NCBI RefSeq assembly: GCF_013394655.1
Contig: NZ_CP053351.1
Coordinates: forward strand, 3,574,001-3,638,000
Source of the DNA: Winogradskyella schleiferi
Lineage (GTDB): Bacteria > Bacteroidota > Bacteroidia > Flavobacteriales > Flavobacteriaceae
Length of the DNA: 64,000 nt
Reading direction: 5' to 3'
Under the pieces are notes generated by a model. The model was not told the DNA's origin. It ran no database searches and saw only the letters and a list, made by a program, of their open reading frames with translations. A program made the translations under genes and the position numbers. Each line of letters begins with the position of its first letter. Positions within the stretch are counted from its first letter, which is position 1. This document shows, piece after piece, positions 45,549 through 53,438 of this stretch.

Positions 45549-47009
45549 ATGAGTCTAACAAAATTCTTACAAATAAAATATATGGCATCAAAACCAAATT
45601 CCTCAAACTCACTCTTATCGGCCTCAAAAAGCAGAACCAAAAAAATCTCGAATGGCCTTAATTTATTTTTAAACAGTAAATCAAAAACAGAAAGCTCTCA
45701 AAATAAAATTGTATTATTCAGCTCGTTTTTACTTTTAGTTATCGGCATTTATTTTCTCTCTGTTTTTCACAGTGATTTTGAACAATTCCGTGCAGCGAAA
45801 GCGAGCACAACTCTAGGCTATACTTTTATCGTTGTGGCAACTGGCCTATTTGCTTTTAAGGCCTCTTTCTTTTTCTATAAAGCTTACAATTACTTTAAAT
45901 ACAAACCAATTGATTCCGTTTCAGACGAAGAGCTTCCAACGGTTACTGTAATCGTACCTGCTTATAACGAAGGAAAGCAAGTATGGGATACATTAATGAG
46001 CTTAGCGGATAGTAATTACCCAGAACATAAACTTCAAGTGATATCTATCGATGATGGCAGTAAAGACGATACTTGGACATGGATGCTGGATGCAAAGGAT
46101 AAATTGGGCGATCGTTTAGACATCTATCAACAGCCTAAGAACCAAGGAAAACGTCACGCGCTTTATCGTGGATTTAATTTAGGCACTGGAGATATTTACG
46201 TGACTGTAGATAGTGATTCCATTGTTACTGAAGATACCCTTAGAAATTTAGTAAGTCCTTTTATTAAAGATGAACAATGTGGAGCCGTTGCAGGAAACAT
46301 CAGAGTCTTAAACAATAAAAAGGAAATGCTTCCTAAAATGCTGGATGTGAGCTTTGTAATGAGTTTTGAGTTTGTGCGTTCTGCGGAAAGTTATTTGAAT
46401 TCCGTTATGTGTACGCCTGGAGCTTTAGCAGCTTACAGAAGTACCGCCGTGCATAACTGTTTACCAGAATGGATCAACCAAACCTTTATGGGAAAAGCAT
46501 CGGATATTGGAGAAGATAGAGCTATGACCAATATGATATTGAAACAAGGTAAGCACGTTTTATTTCAAAAGAATGCGGTAGCATATACCAACGTACCAGA
46601 TCAATATATGGGTCTTTATAAAATGTTTATTCGTTGGGGACGAAGTAACGTAAGAGAGAATCTGGAAATGGGAAAATATGTATTCACTAATTTTAGAGCC
46701 AAAGGAAAAACGGGAACTCGAATCTTATTTATTAGCCAATTCTTAAAAATATTAATGAGCTATCCTTTACTGATCTCTATGTTATTCTTTGTACTGGTAC
46801 ATCCGTTATTATTTTTAGGATCTACATTGGTCAGTATTTTAATCGCATCAACATTTTCAGTACTGTTTTTTGCCAGTCAATATAAAACCACAGAAGGTAT
46901 TTGGGCTTATTCTTATAGTATTCTATATACATTCGCCTTATTCTGGATTACGCCTTATGCAATTGCAACAGCCAGCAGAAGAGGTTGGTTGACTCGTGAG
47001 TTGACATAG
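45549..47009 (+). CDS. Processive family 2 glycosyltransferase (hyaluronan/NodC-type membrane synthase)
   Basis: The 486-residue membrane enzyme has two N-terminal helices (about 54-74 and 89-110), a cytosolic GT-A domain and three to four C-terminal helices (about 390-475). Catalytic motifs are VTVIVPAYNEG (133-142), DDGS (168-171), DSDS (221-224), GEDR (321-324) and RWGRS (362-366), the counterpart of the QxxRW motif of processive synthases. It should polymerise and extrude a beta-linked polysaccharide, using a UDP sugar of unknown identity. ATG at 45582 (MASKPNSSN) is an alternative start. It stands outside the polysaccharide cluster at the window end and has its own terminator. Confidence 0.9.
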   Translation: MSLTKFLQIKYMASKPNSSNSLLSASKSRTKKISNGLNLFLNSKSKTESSQNKIVLFSSFLLLVIGIYFLSVFHSDFEQFRAAKASTTLGYTFIVVATGLFAFKASFFFYKAYNYFKYKPIDSVSDEELPTVTVIVPAYNEGKQVWDTLMSLADSNYPEHKLQVISIDDGSKDDTWTWMLDAKDKLGDRLDIYQQPKNQGKRHALYRGFNLGTGDIYVTVDSDSIVTEDTLRNLVSPFIKDEQCGAVAGNIRVLNNKKEMLPKMLDVSFVMSFEFVRSAESYLNSVMCTPGALAAYRSTAVHNCLPEWINQTFMGKASDIGEDRAMTNMILKQGKHVLFQKNAVAYTNVPDQYMGLYKMFIRWGRSNVRENLEMGKYVFTNFRAKGKTGTRILFISQFLKILMSYPLLISMLFFVLVHPLLFLGSTLVSILIASTFSVLFFASQYKTTEGIWAYSYSILYTFALFWITPYAIATASRRGWLTRELT

Positions 47010-47039
47010 AGCAAGAAAATTAATTTTAAAACATTGCAT

Positions 47040-47074
47040 AAAACCTATCAACATTAAATTTGATAGGTTTTTTT
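47040..47074 (+). terminator. Intrinsic terminator of the GT2 synthase gene
   Basis: AAAACCTATCA and TGATAGGTTTT flank a 10-nt loop, with a T-run. Confidence 0.85.
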
Positions 47075-47290
47075 ATTGAAACTTCCATTATGTCACCGAC
47101 AGCCTGTCAGCATAACAACTATTGTTAAATTTTCTAATTTCCATTTTCTTAGGTAAAACTTGAAGAAATCACTAGTTCCTCAATGAAAAGCTCAAATATT
47201 TCACAATGTCATAATTCTCAAAATCAATATTCTATTTGGGCACTTCCGTACAGTCCTTGCGGTAAATAGGGTGAAATAAATTATATAAAA

Positions 47291-48097
47291 ATGAGAGTAT
47301 TAGTAATTGGCGCAGGAAATATGGGTTTAACCTACGCGGAAGGTATGGCGGAATCGTCATTACTCAGTAGGCATAAACTTAGAATTTTTGATACTGACCC
47401 AATAAAAATTGAAAGTCTTAGCAAAGATGTTAGATTTAAAGTTTTATATGCTTTAAATGACTGTTTGCCAAAGGCAGATATCGTATATATAGCTGTAAAA
47501 CCTTACCACAGTGATAGTCTGTTCGAAGCCATGAAACCGATGATCAATGATAATCAAATTTTTGTTTCGCTCATGGCAGGCGTGACTATAGACACCATTC
47601 AGCAAAAGTTGGGTGCTAAAAAAGTCATTCGGACTATGCCTAACTTACCTGCACAAGTTGGTAAAGGTGTCACATCTTATACAGAATCAAAAGAAGTTTC
47701 TAAAGTTGAGCTTATTACGGTACGGAATCTTTTAGATACCACAGGAACATCCATTCATGTTAATTCTGAAAATTTTATCGATGCCTCAACTGGAATTTCA
47801 GGAAGTGGTCCAGCTTACGTCTTTTATTTTATGCAATCTATGCTTGAAGCAGCTCAAAAAATGGGCTTTTCAGAAGACGATTCAAAAATATTGGTAAGCA
47901 GCACCTTTGAAGGTGCCATTGAACTGTTCAATCAAAATGATATTTCACCAAAGTCATGGATAAAGAAAGTAGCCTCGAAAGGTGGTACAACCCAAGCTGC
48001 GATTGACTCAATGGAAGACAATAATGTGAAACAGCTTATCCAAGATGCGGCCTATGCAGCATTTGACAGAGCTGTGGAATTGGGAAAAGAAGACTAA
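47291..48097 (+). CDS. proC: Pyrroline-5-carboxylate reductase
   Basis: This enzyme catalyses the last step of proline synthesis, reducing pyrroline-5-carboxylate with NAD(P)H. The 268-residue protein has the Rossmann start VLVIGAGNMGLTYAEG, VYIAVKPYHS, SLMAGVTIDTIQQ, IRTMPNLPAQVGKGVT and the substrate region TGISGSGPAYVFYFMQSM, ending with the KVASKGGTTQAAI dimer motif. It heads the proline gene cluster proC-proB-proA. Confidence 0.97.
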   Translation: MRVLVIGAGNMGLTYAEGMAESSLLSRHKLRIFDTDPIKIESLSKDVRFKVLYALNDCLPKADIVYIAVKPYHSDSLFEAMKPMINDNQIFVSLMAGVTIDTIQQKLGAKKVIRTMPNLPAQVGKGVTSYTESKEVSKVELITVRNLLDTTGTSIHVNSENFIDASTGISGSGPAYVFYFMQSMLEAAQKMGFSEDDSKILVSSTFEGAIELFNQNDISPKSWIKKVASKGGTTQAAIDSMEDNNVKQLIQDAAYAAFDRAVELGKED

Positions 48098-48229
48098 AAA
48101 TAAGTTGTGGTTGATTCGCCAAAATATTGAAACAGCCCAGTAACTCAATAATTCAAATTATAGACAATAACCAAAGTAGTAGAAACAAACTTTTAAGTTT
48201 TCAAAATCTGCAACTTGACACTAAAAATT

Positions 48230-49009
48230 ATGAATAGAGAAATAAAACGTGTAGTCGTAAAAGTAGGGACCAACGTACTAACGAATAAAGACAATAGAAT
48301 ATTAGGACCAGTGCTTAGAGAGTTGGTAAGACAAATTGCCGTATTATATGAAGAAGACATTATGGTAGTATTAGTATCATCTGGCTCTGCAATTGCAGGA
48401 ATGGAAGTGTTGGGAGATACGGATATTAAAGATAAATCTGTGAGAAGACAAGTCTATTCGGCCGTTGGTCAACCAAGGATGATGCGCCACTATTATAGTA
48501 TTTTCCACGATTATGGAATGCGATGTGCCCAAATCTTAGCCACGAAACGTGATTTTGATCCAGGAAAACACAGACAAAATATGATTAATTGTTATGAAGG
48601 TTTACTGTCCGAAGGGGTAATTCCTATTGCCAACGAAGATGACGCGGTTTCATTGTCAATGTCCATGTTTTCAGATAACGATGAGTTGGCGAGTTTGGTT
48701 GCTGAACTGTTGGACGCAGACCGACTGATTATTCTTTCTGATACAGACGGTCTATTTACAGGACATCCTGATGATATAAACTCCAGAATGATTCATGAAG
48801 TTAAGACCCATCACAATGTTGAAAAATACGTTCAAGCTTCCATTAAAAAAGAAGGCGAAGGTCGAGGCGGAATGGCTTCAAAATTAAAAATCGCGAAAGG
48901 AACTGCCAATAAAGATATCCCAACTTACATTGCCAACGGCAAACGTGAAAATGTAATTATAGATATCATCAATAATAAAGAAGTGGGTACCAAATTTATT
49001 AGTGCCTAA
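48230..49009 (+). CDS. proB: Glutamate 5-kinase (short form)
   Basis: This enzyme phosphorylates glutamate in the first step of proline synthesis. The start is ATG at 48230 (MNREIKRVVVKVGTNVL); the upstream frame needs a TTG. The amino-acid kinase domain is complete: VVKVGTNVLTNKDNR, VVLVSSGSAIAGMEVLG, IPIANEDDAVS, FSDNDELASLVAELLDADRLIILSDTDGL, GRGGMASKLKIAKG. At about 259 residues it lacks the C-terminal PUA domain of the E. coli enzyme. It lies between proC and proA, 28 nt from proA. Confidence 0.95.
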   Translation: MNREIKRVVVKVGTNVLTNKDNRILGPVLRELVRQIAVLYEEDIMVVLVSSGSAIAGMEVLGDTDIKDKSVRRQVYSAVGQPRMMRHYYSIFHDYGMRCAQILATKRDFDPGKHRQNMINCYEGLLSEGVIPIANEDDAVSLSMSMFSDNDELASLVAELLDADRLIILSDTDGLFTGHPDDINSRMIHEVKTHHNVEKYVQASIKKEGEGRGGMASKLKIAKGTANKDIPTYIANGKRENVIIDIINNKEVGTKFISA

Positions 49010-49037
49010 AATAAACTTCAATTAAAAATTTATACAT

Positions 49038-50237
49038 ATGAAATTATTACAAACAGACATAAAAAACAAGGTCCTAAAATCAATGATAAAGATTTTAGGT
49101 CGTGAAAGACAAGCCATTATCGAAGCGAATAAAAAAGATTTAGAGGCTTTTACAAAAGAAGACCAAGCCCTTTATGACCGCTTGATTGTGAATGATAAAA
49201 AAGTAGATGAAATGATTGCTGCGGTCGAAGCCGTAAATGATCAAGATGATCCTGTTGGGCAGGAAATATCTAACCGTACTTTAAAAAACGGCTTAAATAT
49301 CGTAAATACAACAGCACCATTTGGTACTATTCTTATTATTTATGAATCGCGACCAGATGTTACCATTGAAGCTGCGGTTTTAGCGTTTAAAGCCAATAAT
49401 AAAATTTTATTGAAAGGTGGAAAGGAAGCCTTAAATAGTAATCTTATTCTTGAAAAATGCTGGCACGAAGCTTTAGAGGAAAACGGATTATCCAAGGATT
49501 GGATTAAGCTGTTGCATCTAAAGCGTGAAGAAACCCAAGAATTTCTAAAAAACCCGACGGAACCACTAGATTTAATCGTCCCTCGTGGAGGAGAGCGGTT
49601 GATCAACTTTGTAAAAACCCATGCCACATGTGCTGTTTTGGTGAGTGGACGCGGAAATAACTTTTTATATGTTTCAGAACATGCAGACTGGAGCAAAGCT
49701 GTCAATGTGATCATTAATGCTAAAACAGATAAGATTTCCGGTTGTAATGCTTTAGACAAGGTATTGATCAATAAAAATCTGCCTGAATATGAAACGAAAT
49801 TAAAAATGCTTCAGCAAAAACTGGAAAAGCATCAGGTTGAAATTATTGTCGATGACAAAGTATCTGATATTTTATCCCAAAAAGAGACCATTTCAGATGT
49901 TGATATATGGTACGAAGAATTTTTAGCCTTAAAACTATTGATTGGCGAAGTGGAATCTTTAGAAGAAGCCATTGATGCTATCAATAAATATTCGGGGAAA
50001 CATTCGGCTGCCATTATAACGGAAGATAATAATGAAGCGATGCAATTTATGCATAACGTGGATAGTGCTGCCGTTTACCATAATGCTTCTACTCGATTTA
50101 CAGATGGAGGACAAATGGGTGTTGGTGCAGAATTGGCAATTAGCACAGACAAATTACACCATCGTGGCCCATTAGGTTTAAACCAATTGGTGACCAATAA
50201 ATATTATGTTTATGGCGATGGACAGGTGCGTGTATAG
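49038..50237 (+). CDS. proA: Glutamate-5-semialdehyde dehydrogenase (gamma-glutamyl phosphate reductase)
   Basis: This enzyme performs the second step of proline synthesis, reducing glutamyl phosphate with NADPH. The 399-residue aldehyde dehydrogenase superfamily protein shows FGTILIIYESRPDVTIEAA, LKGGKEALNSN, the LDLIVPRGGERLI segment, the nucleophile cysteine in TDKISGCNALDKVLI, and the C-terminal DGGQMGVGAELAISTDKLHHRGP. It closes the proCBA cluster. Confidence 0.97.
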   Translation: MKLLQTDIKNKVLKSMIKILGRERQAIIEANKKDLEAFTKEDQALYDRLIVNDKKVDEMIAAVEAVNDQDDPVGQEISNRTLKNGLNIVNTTAPFGTILIIYESRPDVTIEAAVLAFKANNKILLKGGKEALNSNLILEKCWHEALEENGLSKDWIKLLHLKREETQEFLKNPTEPLDLIVPRGGERLINFVKTHATCAVLVSGRGNNFLYVSEHADWSKAVNVIINAKTDKISGCNALDKVLINKNLPEYETKLKMLQQKLEKHQVEIIVDDKVSDILSQKETISDVDIWYEEFLALKLLIGEVESLEEAIDAINKYSGKHSAAIITEDNNEAMQFMHNVDSAAVYHNASTRFTDGGQMGVGAELAISTDKLHHRGPLGLNQLVTNKYYVYGDGQVRV

Positions 50238-50255
50238 TTTCATTGTTAGCAGATT

Positions 50256-50310
50256 AAATCAAATTAAGAACCATATTTCATTAAGTGATTTAGAAATCGT
50301 TTGATTTTTT
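50256..50310 (+). terminator. Weak candidate terminator after proA
   Basis: AAATCAAA pairs with TTTGATTT across a 36-nt loop, followed by T residues. The long loop and A/T-rich stem make it a weak call. Confidence 0.35.
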
Positions 50311-50409
50311 TGAAGTATATTAAATAACACTAGGACTTCAGTATTGAGTTTTTCAAAATTTAGGCTCAAAAATTTGGATATCTCAATAAAAATCCTTATA
50401 ATATAGGTT

Positions 50410-50784
50410 ATGATAACACAAGACAAAGAGAAGTACGCAGAAGAGTTAAATCAATCCATTTCCTATCTCGAAAATTTAGGATACTCGAATATTAAAGCTG
50501 ATATTGAAGGCTATGAAACACCAAAATCCTATCATAAGAAAGGTAGTGATATTGATGTTACGCCAGATATTGTAGCCGAAAAAGAAGGTAGAAAACATAT
50601 TTTCGATTTAAGTTTAAAATCGAAGAAACCAAGATTACTGAAATCTAAGTGGTTGTTTCTAAACACCTTAAGTCAGATTAAATCTTATCGTTTCAGGTTA
50701 ATCACTAAACGTGGCCATTATAAATTTACAAATGAAACTGTAGATGCCATCAACCTTGATTCTGTAAAACAGATGAAAATCTAA
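50410..50784 (+). CDS. Small conserved-looking protein, possible restriction-endonuclease fold
   Basis: The 124-residue protein begins with an acidic helix (KYAEELNQSISYLENLGY). It then has a stretch that fits a PD-(D/E)xK-like core: GYETPKSY, DVTPDIVAEKEGRKHIFDLSLKSKK, ending with a strand and helix RFRLITKRGHYKF. The D...FDLSLK spacing is reminiscent of the nuclease catalytic pair, but the fold assignment is by eye only. It sits alone between proA and rpoD. No named family was recognised. Confidence 0.6.
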   Translation: MITQDKEKYAEELNQSISYLENLGYSNIKADIEGYETPKSYHKKGSDIDVTPDIVAEKEGRKHIFDLSLKSKKPRLLKSKWLFLNTLSQIKSYRFRLITKRGHYKFTNETVDAINLDSVKQMKI

Positions 50785-50875
50785 AAATTTTATTATTATT
50801 GTGTAACATTTAGTTGCTTTCTTACGTATAATAAAAGCAACATGTTGTTGTAAATTGCACAAATCTTAAAATAAA

Positions 50876-51739
50876 ATGAGACAACTTAAAATTACCAAGC
50901 AGGTTACCAATAGGGAAACCGCCTCCTTAGACAAGTATCTTCAAGAAATTGGTAAGGTAGATCTTATTACCGCAGACGAAGAGGTAGAATTAGCGCAACG
51001 CATCAAAGCTGGTGACCAGTTGGCTTTGGAGAAATTAACAAAAGCGAACCTACGATTTGTGGTTTCTGTTGCCAAGCAATACCAAAATCAAGGGTTAACA
51101 CTACCAGATTTAATTAATGAAGGTAATTTAGGTTTAATTAAAGCCGCACAACGTTTTGACGAAACCCGTGGTTTTAAGTTTATTTCTTATGCCGTTTGGT
51201 GGATTAGACAATCCATTTTACAAGCCTTGGCAGAACAATCCCGTATTGTGCGTTTACCGCTAAACAAGATTGGCTCTATTAATAAAATCAACAAGACTTT
51301 TGCATTTTTAGAGCAAAGTCATGAGCGACCACCTTCTGCGGAAGAAATCGCGAAAGAATTGGACATGACGATTAATGATGTAAAGGAATCTTTAAAAAAT
51401 TCTGGTCGTCACGTCAGTATGGATGCACCCTTAGTTGAAGGTGAAGATTCAAACCTTTACGATGTTTTGCGTAGTGGTGAATCACCAAATCCAGATAAAG
51501 ATTTATTACACGAATCATTACGAACTGAAATTGAACGTGCTCTAGAAACTTTAACACCACGTGAAGCTGATGTAATTCGCTTATATTTTGGTTTAGGCAA
51601 TCAACACCCAATGACTTTAGAAGAAATTGGCGAAACTTTCGATTTAACGCGTGAGCGTGTAAGACAGATTAAAGAAAAAGCAATCAGACGCTTAAAGCAT
51701 ACGTCTAGAAGTAAAATATTAAAGACATATTTAGGTTAG
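50876..51739 (+). CDS. rpoD: Primary sigma factor RpoD/SigA of the Bacteroidota type
   Basis: This housekeeping sigma factor directs RNA polymerase to the -33/-7 promoters seen throughout the window. The 287-residue protein has region 1.2 ([20 protein letters not shown]), region 2 ([30 protein letters not shown], then [21 protein letters not shown]), region 3 and region 4 ([17 protein letters not shown], then [20 protein letters not shown]). It lacks region 1.1, as usual in this phylum. Confidence 0.97.
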   Translation: MRQLKITKQVTNRETASLDKYLQEIGKVDLITADEEVELAQRIKAGDQLALEKLTKANLRFVVSVAKQYQNQGLTLPDLINEGNLGLIKAAQRFDETRGFKFISYAVWWIRQSILQALAEQSRIVRLPLNKIGSINKINKTFAFLEQSHERPPSAEEIAKELDMTINDVKESLKNSGRHVSMDAPLVEGEDSNLYDVLRSGESPNPDKDLLHESLRTEIERALETLTPREADVIRLYFGLGNQHPMTLEEIGETFDLTRERVRQIKEKAIRRLKHTSRSKILKTYLG

Positions 51740-51740
51740 T

Positions 51741-51756
51741 TTCGACTGCGCTCAGT
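51741..51756 (-). repeat. Dispersed CTGAGCGCAGTCGAAG-type motif, copy 3 (inverted)
   Basis: Read on the minus strand it is ACTGAGCGCAGTCGAA. It begins two nucleotides after the rpoD stop codon. Confidence 0.6.
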
Positions 51757-51853
51757 TACCGACAACATTGTAAGAATTGAGCATCATAAGCGACTAACCT
51801 AATAATGATAACAACAGTTACAAACATAACTGTTCGTTTTTTGATTGATGAAA

Positions 51854-51887
51854 GAACCCACGGCTGATTACCGTGGGTTCACTTTTT
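51854..51887 (+). terminator. Intrinsic terminator of rpoD
   Basis: GAACCCACGG-CTGATTA-CCGTGGGTTC with ACTTTTT behind it. About 115 nt after the stop codon. Confidence 0.8.
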
Positions 51888-51966
51888 CCCATCCTAACCT
51901 TCTCCCATCTTCCGTTTTCCCGAAGGGAAGAAACTGTTCCCGTCTTTCACTACAACTTTATACAAG
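51888..51966. repeat. REP-like degenerate sequence before the heptamer array
   Basis: CCCATCCTAACCTTCTCCC followed by CTTCCGTTTTCCCGAAGGGAAG resembles the outer arm and hairpin of the etfBA REP-like pair in degenerate form. Not coding. Confidence 0.4.
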
Positions 51967-52165
51967 CTCCGTGCTCCGTGCTCCGTGCTTCGTGCTTCGT
52001 GCTTCGTGCTTCGTGCTTCGTGCTTCGTGCTTCGTGCTTCGTGCTTCGTGCTTCGTGCTTCGTGCTTCGTGCTTCGTGCTTCGTGCTTCGTGCTTCGTGC
52101 TTCGTGCTTCGTGCTTCGTGCTTCGTGCTTCGTGCTTCGTGCTTCGTGCTTCGTGCTTCGTGCTT
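51967..52165. repeat. Heptanucleotide tandem array (28 units)
   Basis: Three copies of CTCCGTG (51967-51987) are followed by 25 exact copies of CTTCGTG (51988-52162) and a terminal CTT. Because 7 is not a multiple of 3, every plus-strand frame reads as repeated SCFVLRA, giving spurious open frames. No coding role is likely. It lies between the rpoD terminator and the rpe promoter. Confidence 0.95.
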
Positions 52166-52217
52166 AAAAAGTAAAAAAACCTTTAATCACTTTTGACCAT
52201 TAACTTCATAATTTATT

Positions 52218-52225
52218 TACCTTTG
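52218..52225 (+). promoter_or_regulatory. Promoter of rpe (TTTG-N22-TACCTTTG)
   Basis: TACCTTTG fits TAnnTTTG, and TTTG at 52192-52195 is 22 nt upstream, within the usual range. It lies 27 nt downstream of the end of the heptamer array. Confidence 0.7.
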
Positions 52226-52251
52226 CTGAAATCTAAAAAGAACTAAATTTA

Positions 52252-52914
52252 ATGGCTTCAAAATTAATTGCTCCATCAATGCTTGCCGCCGATTTTGGCA
52301 ATCTTCAACGTGATACAGAAATGGTGAATAATAGCGTTGCCGATTGGTTTCATATCGACGTTATGGACGGGCATTTTGTGCCTAATATATCTTATGGCAT
52401 GCCTATTATTGCAGCTATTAAAAAGCATGCAAAGAAACCATTGGATGTTCATTTAATGATTGAAAAACCGGAACGTTATATTGAAGAATTCGCTAAAGTT
52501 GGCGCAGATATCATAACAGTTCATTATGAATCTACCGTTCATTTGCACCGCACTTTGAGGCAGATAAAAGATGCAGGCTGCAAAGCTGGCATTGTACTTA
52601 ATATTACGACGCCACTTAATGTTTTAGAAGATATTCTTCCCGAATGTTATATGATTTTGTTAATGTCAATTAACCCTGGATTCGGTGGGCAAAAGTTTGA
52701 AGATGTGACCTATAAACGTGTAAAAAACCTTCGAAAAATGATAAACGACCAAGGTTTAGATACTCGTATTGAAGTTGATGGCGGCGTCACAGATAAAAAC
52801 ATCAAAAAACTGGTTGATGCTGGTGCAGACACTTTTGTAGCCGGCAGTCATGTCTTTAAAAGTGACAATCCGACGTCGACCATCAAAACCCTAAAGGGTA
52901 TAGCGAATTCTTAA
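52252..52914 (+). CDS. rpe: Ribulose-phosphate 3-epimerase
   Basis: This enzyme of the pentose phosphate pathway interconverts ribulose 5-phosphate and xylulose 5-phosphate. The 220-residue TIM barrel starts with KLIAPSMLAADFGNLQRD, and shows the metal site HIDVMDGHFVPN, VHLMIEKPERYI, SINPGFGGQKF and VDGGVTDKN. Single gene, convergent with the CBS protein downstream. Confidence 0.97.
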   Translation: MASKLIAPSMLAADFGNLQRDTEMVNNSVADWFHIDVMDGHFVPNISYGMPIIAAIKKHAKKPLDVHLMIEKPERYIEEFAKVGADIITVHYESTVHLHRTLRQIKDAGCKAGIVLNITTPLNVLEDILPECYMILLMSINPGFGGQKFEDVTYKRVKNLRKMINDQGLDTRIEVDGGVTDKNIKKLVDAGADTFVAGSHVFKSDNPTSTIKTLKGIANS

Positions 52915-52934
52915 AAGAGACACTTACCGTGGAT

Positions 52935-53354
52935 TTATAACTGCTTCAACAAATAATTAATTAAATCCGTAGTCGTGACGATACCAACCAACAAACCGTT
53001 ATCTACAACAGGTAATGCATGAAATTCTTGTGTTGCCAGTATTTTAGCTACATCCTTAATTGTAGTATCAGAAGTCACCGTTACTACATTTTTAACCATC
53101 ACTTGATCTATGGTAAACATATTATAGACTAAAGTATCGACTTCCGTTTCGGTTTCATCAACAGCATCAGCAAAACTTATCCTTAACAGGTCAGTATAGC
53201 TTAACATACCAATGACAACCTCCTCTTTAACTACAGGAATATGTCTGATTTTATGTCTTTTGAATAATAATTCTGCCTTTTCCAAATCATCGTCTCTATT
53301 GAGCGCAATGATATCGGTTGACATTATTGTAGAAATCGGTTCTAGAGTTTTCAT
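52935..53354 (-). CDS. CBS-domain pair protein
   Basis: The 139-residue protein consists only of two CBS domains: about 7-60 (MSTDIIALNRDDDLEKAELLFKRHKIRHIPV) and about 80-135 (VMVKNVVTVTSDTTIKDVAKILATQEFHALPVVDNG). Such stand-alone Bateman modules bind adenine nucleotides and regulate other proteins. The target is unknown. It sits at the boundary of the polysaccharide cluster, on the same strand but 85 nt downstream of it. Confidence 0.92.
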   Translation of the reverse strand: MKTLEPISTIMSTDIIALNRDDDLEKAELLFKRHKIRHIPVVKEEVVIGMLSYTDLLRISFADAVDETETEVDTLVYNMFTIDQVMVKNVVTVTSDTTIKDVAKILATQEFHALPVVDNGLLVGIVTTTDLINYLLKQL

Positions 53355-53438
53355 GACTTGTAGTTTTATAATTCACTAATAAAAGTAATTCATAAAACCC
53401 TTAGAAAGTATGACAAATATCACCGAATAATAAATTAA

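Noticed and set aside
50812..50842. Hairpin GTTGCTTT/AAAGCAAC before rpoD
   Set aside because: It has no T-tract and only an 8-nt stem; too weak to call as terminator or control element.
51967..52165. Possible CRISPR array
   Set aside because: Units of 7 nt without spacers and without cas genes; a simple tandem repeat.
51845..52196. Three overlapping open frames with SCFVLRA repeats
   Set aside because: They are produced by the 7-nt tandem array, which reads open in every plus-strand frame; composition and the terminator inside argue against coding.
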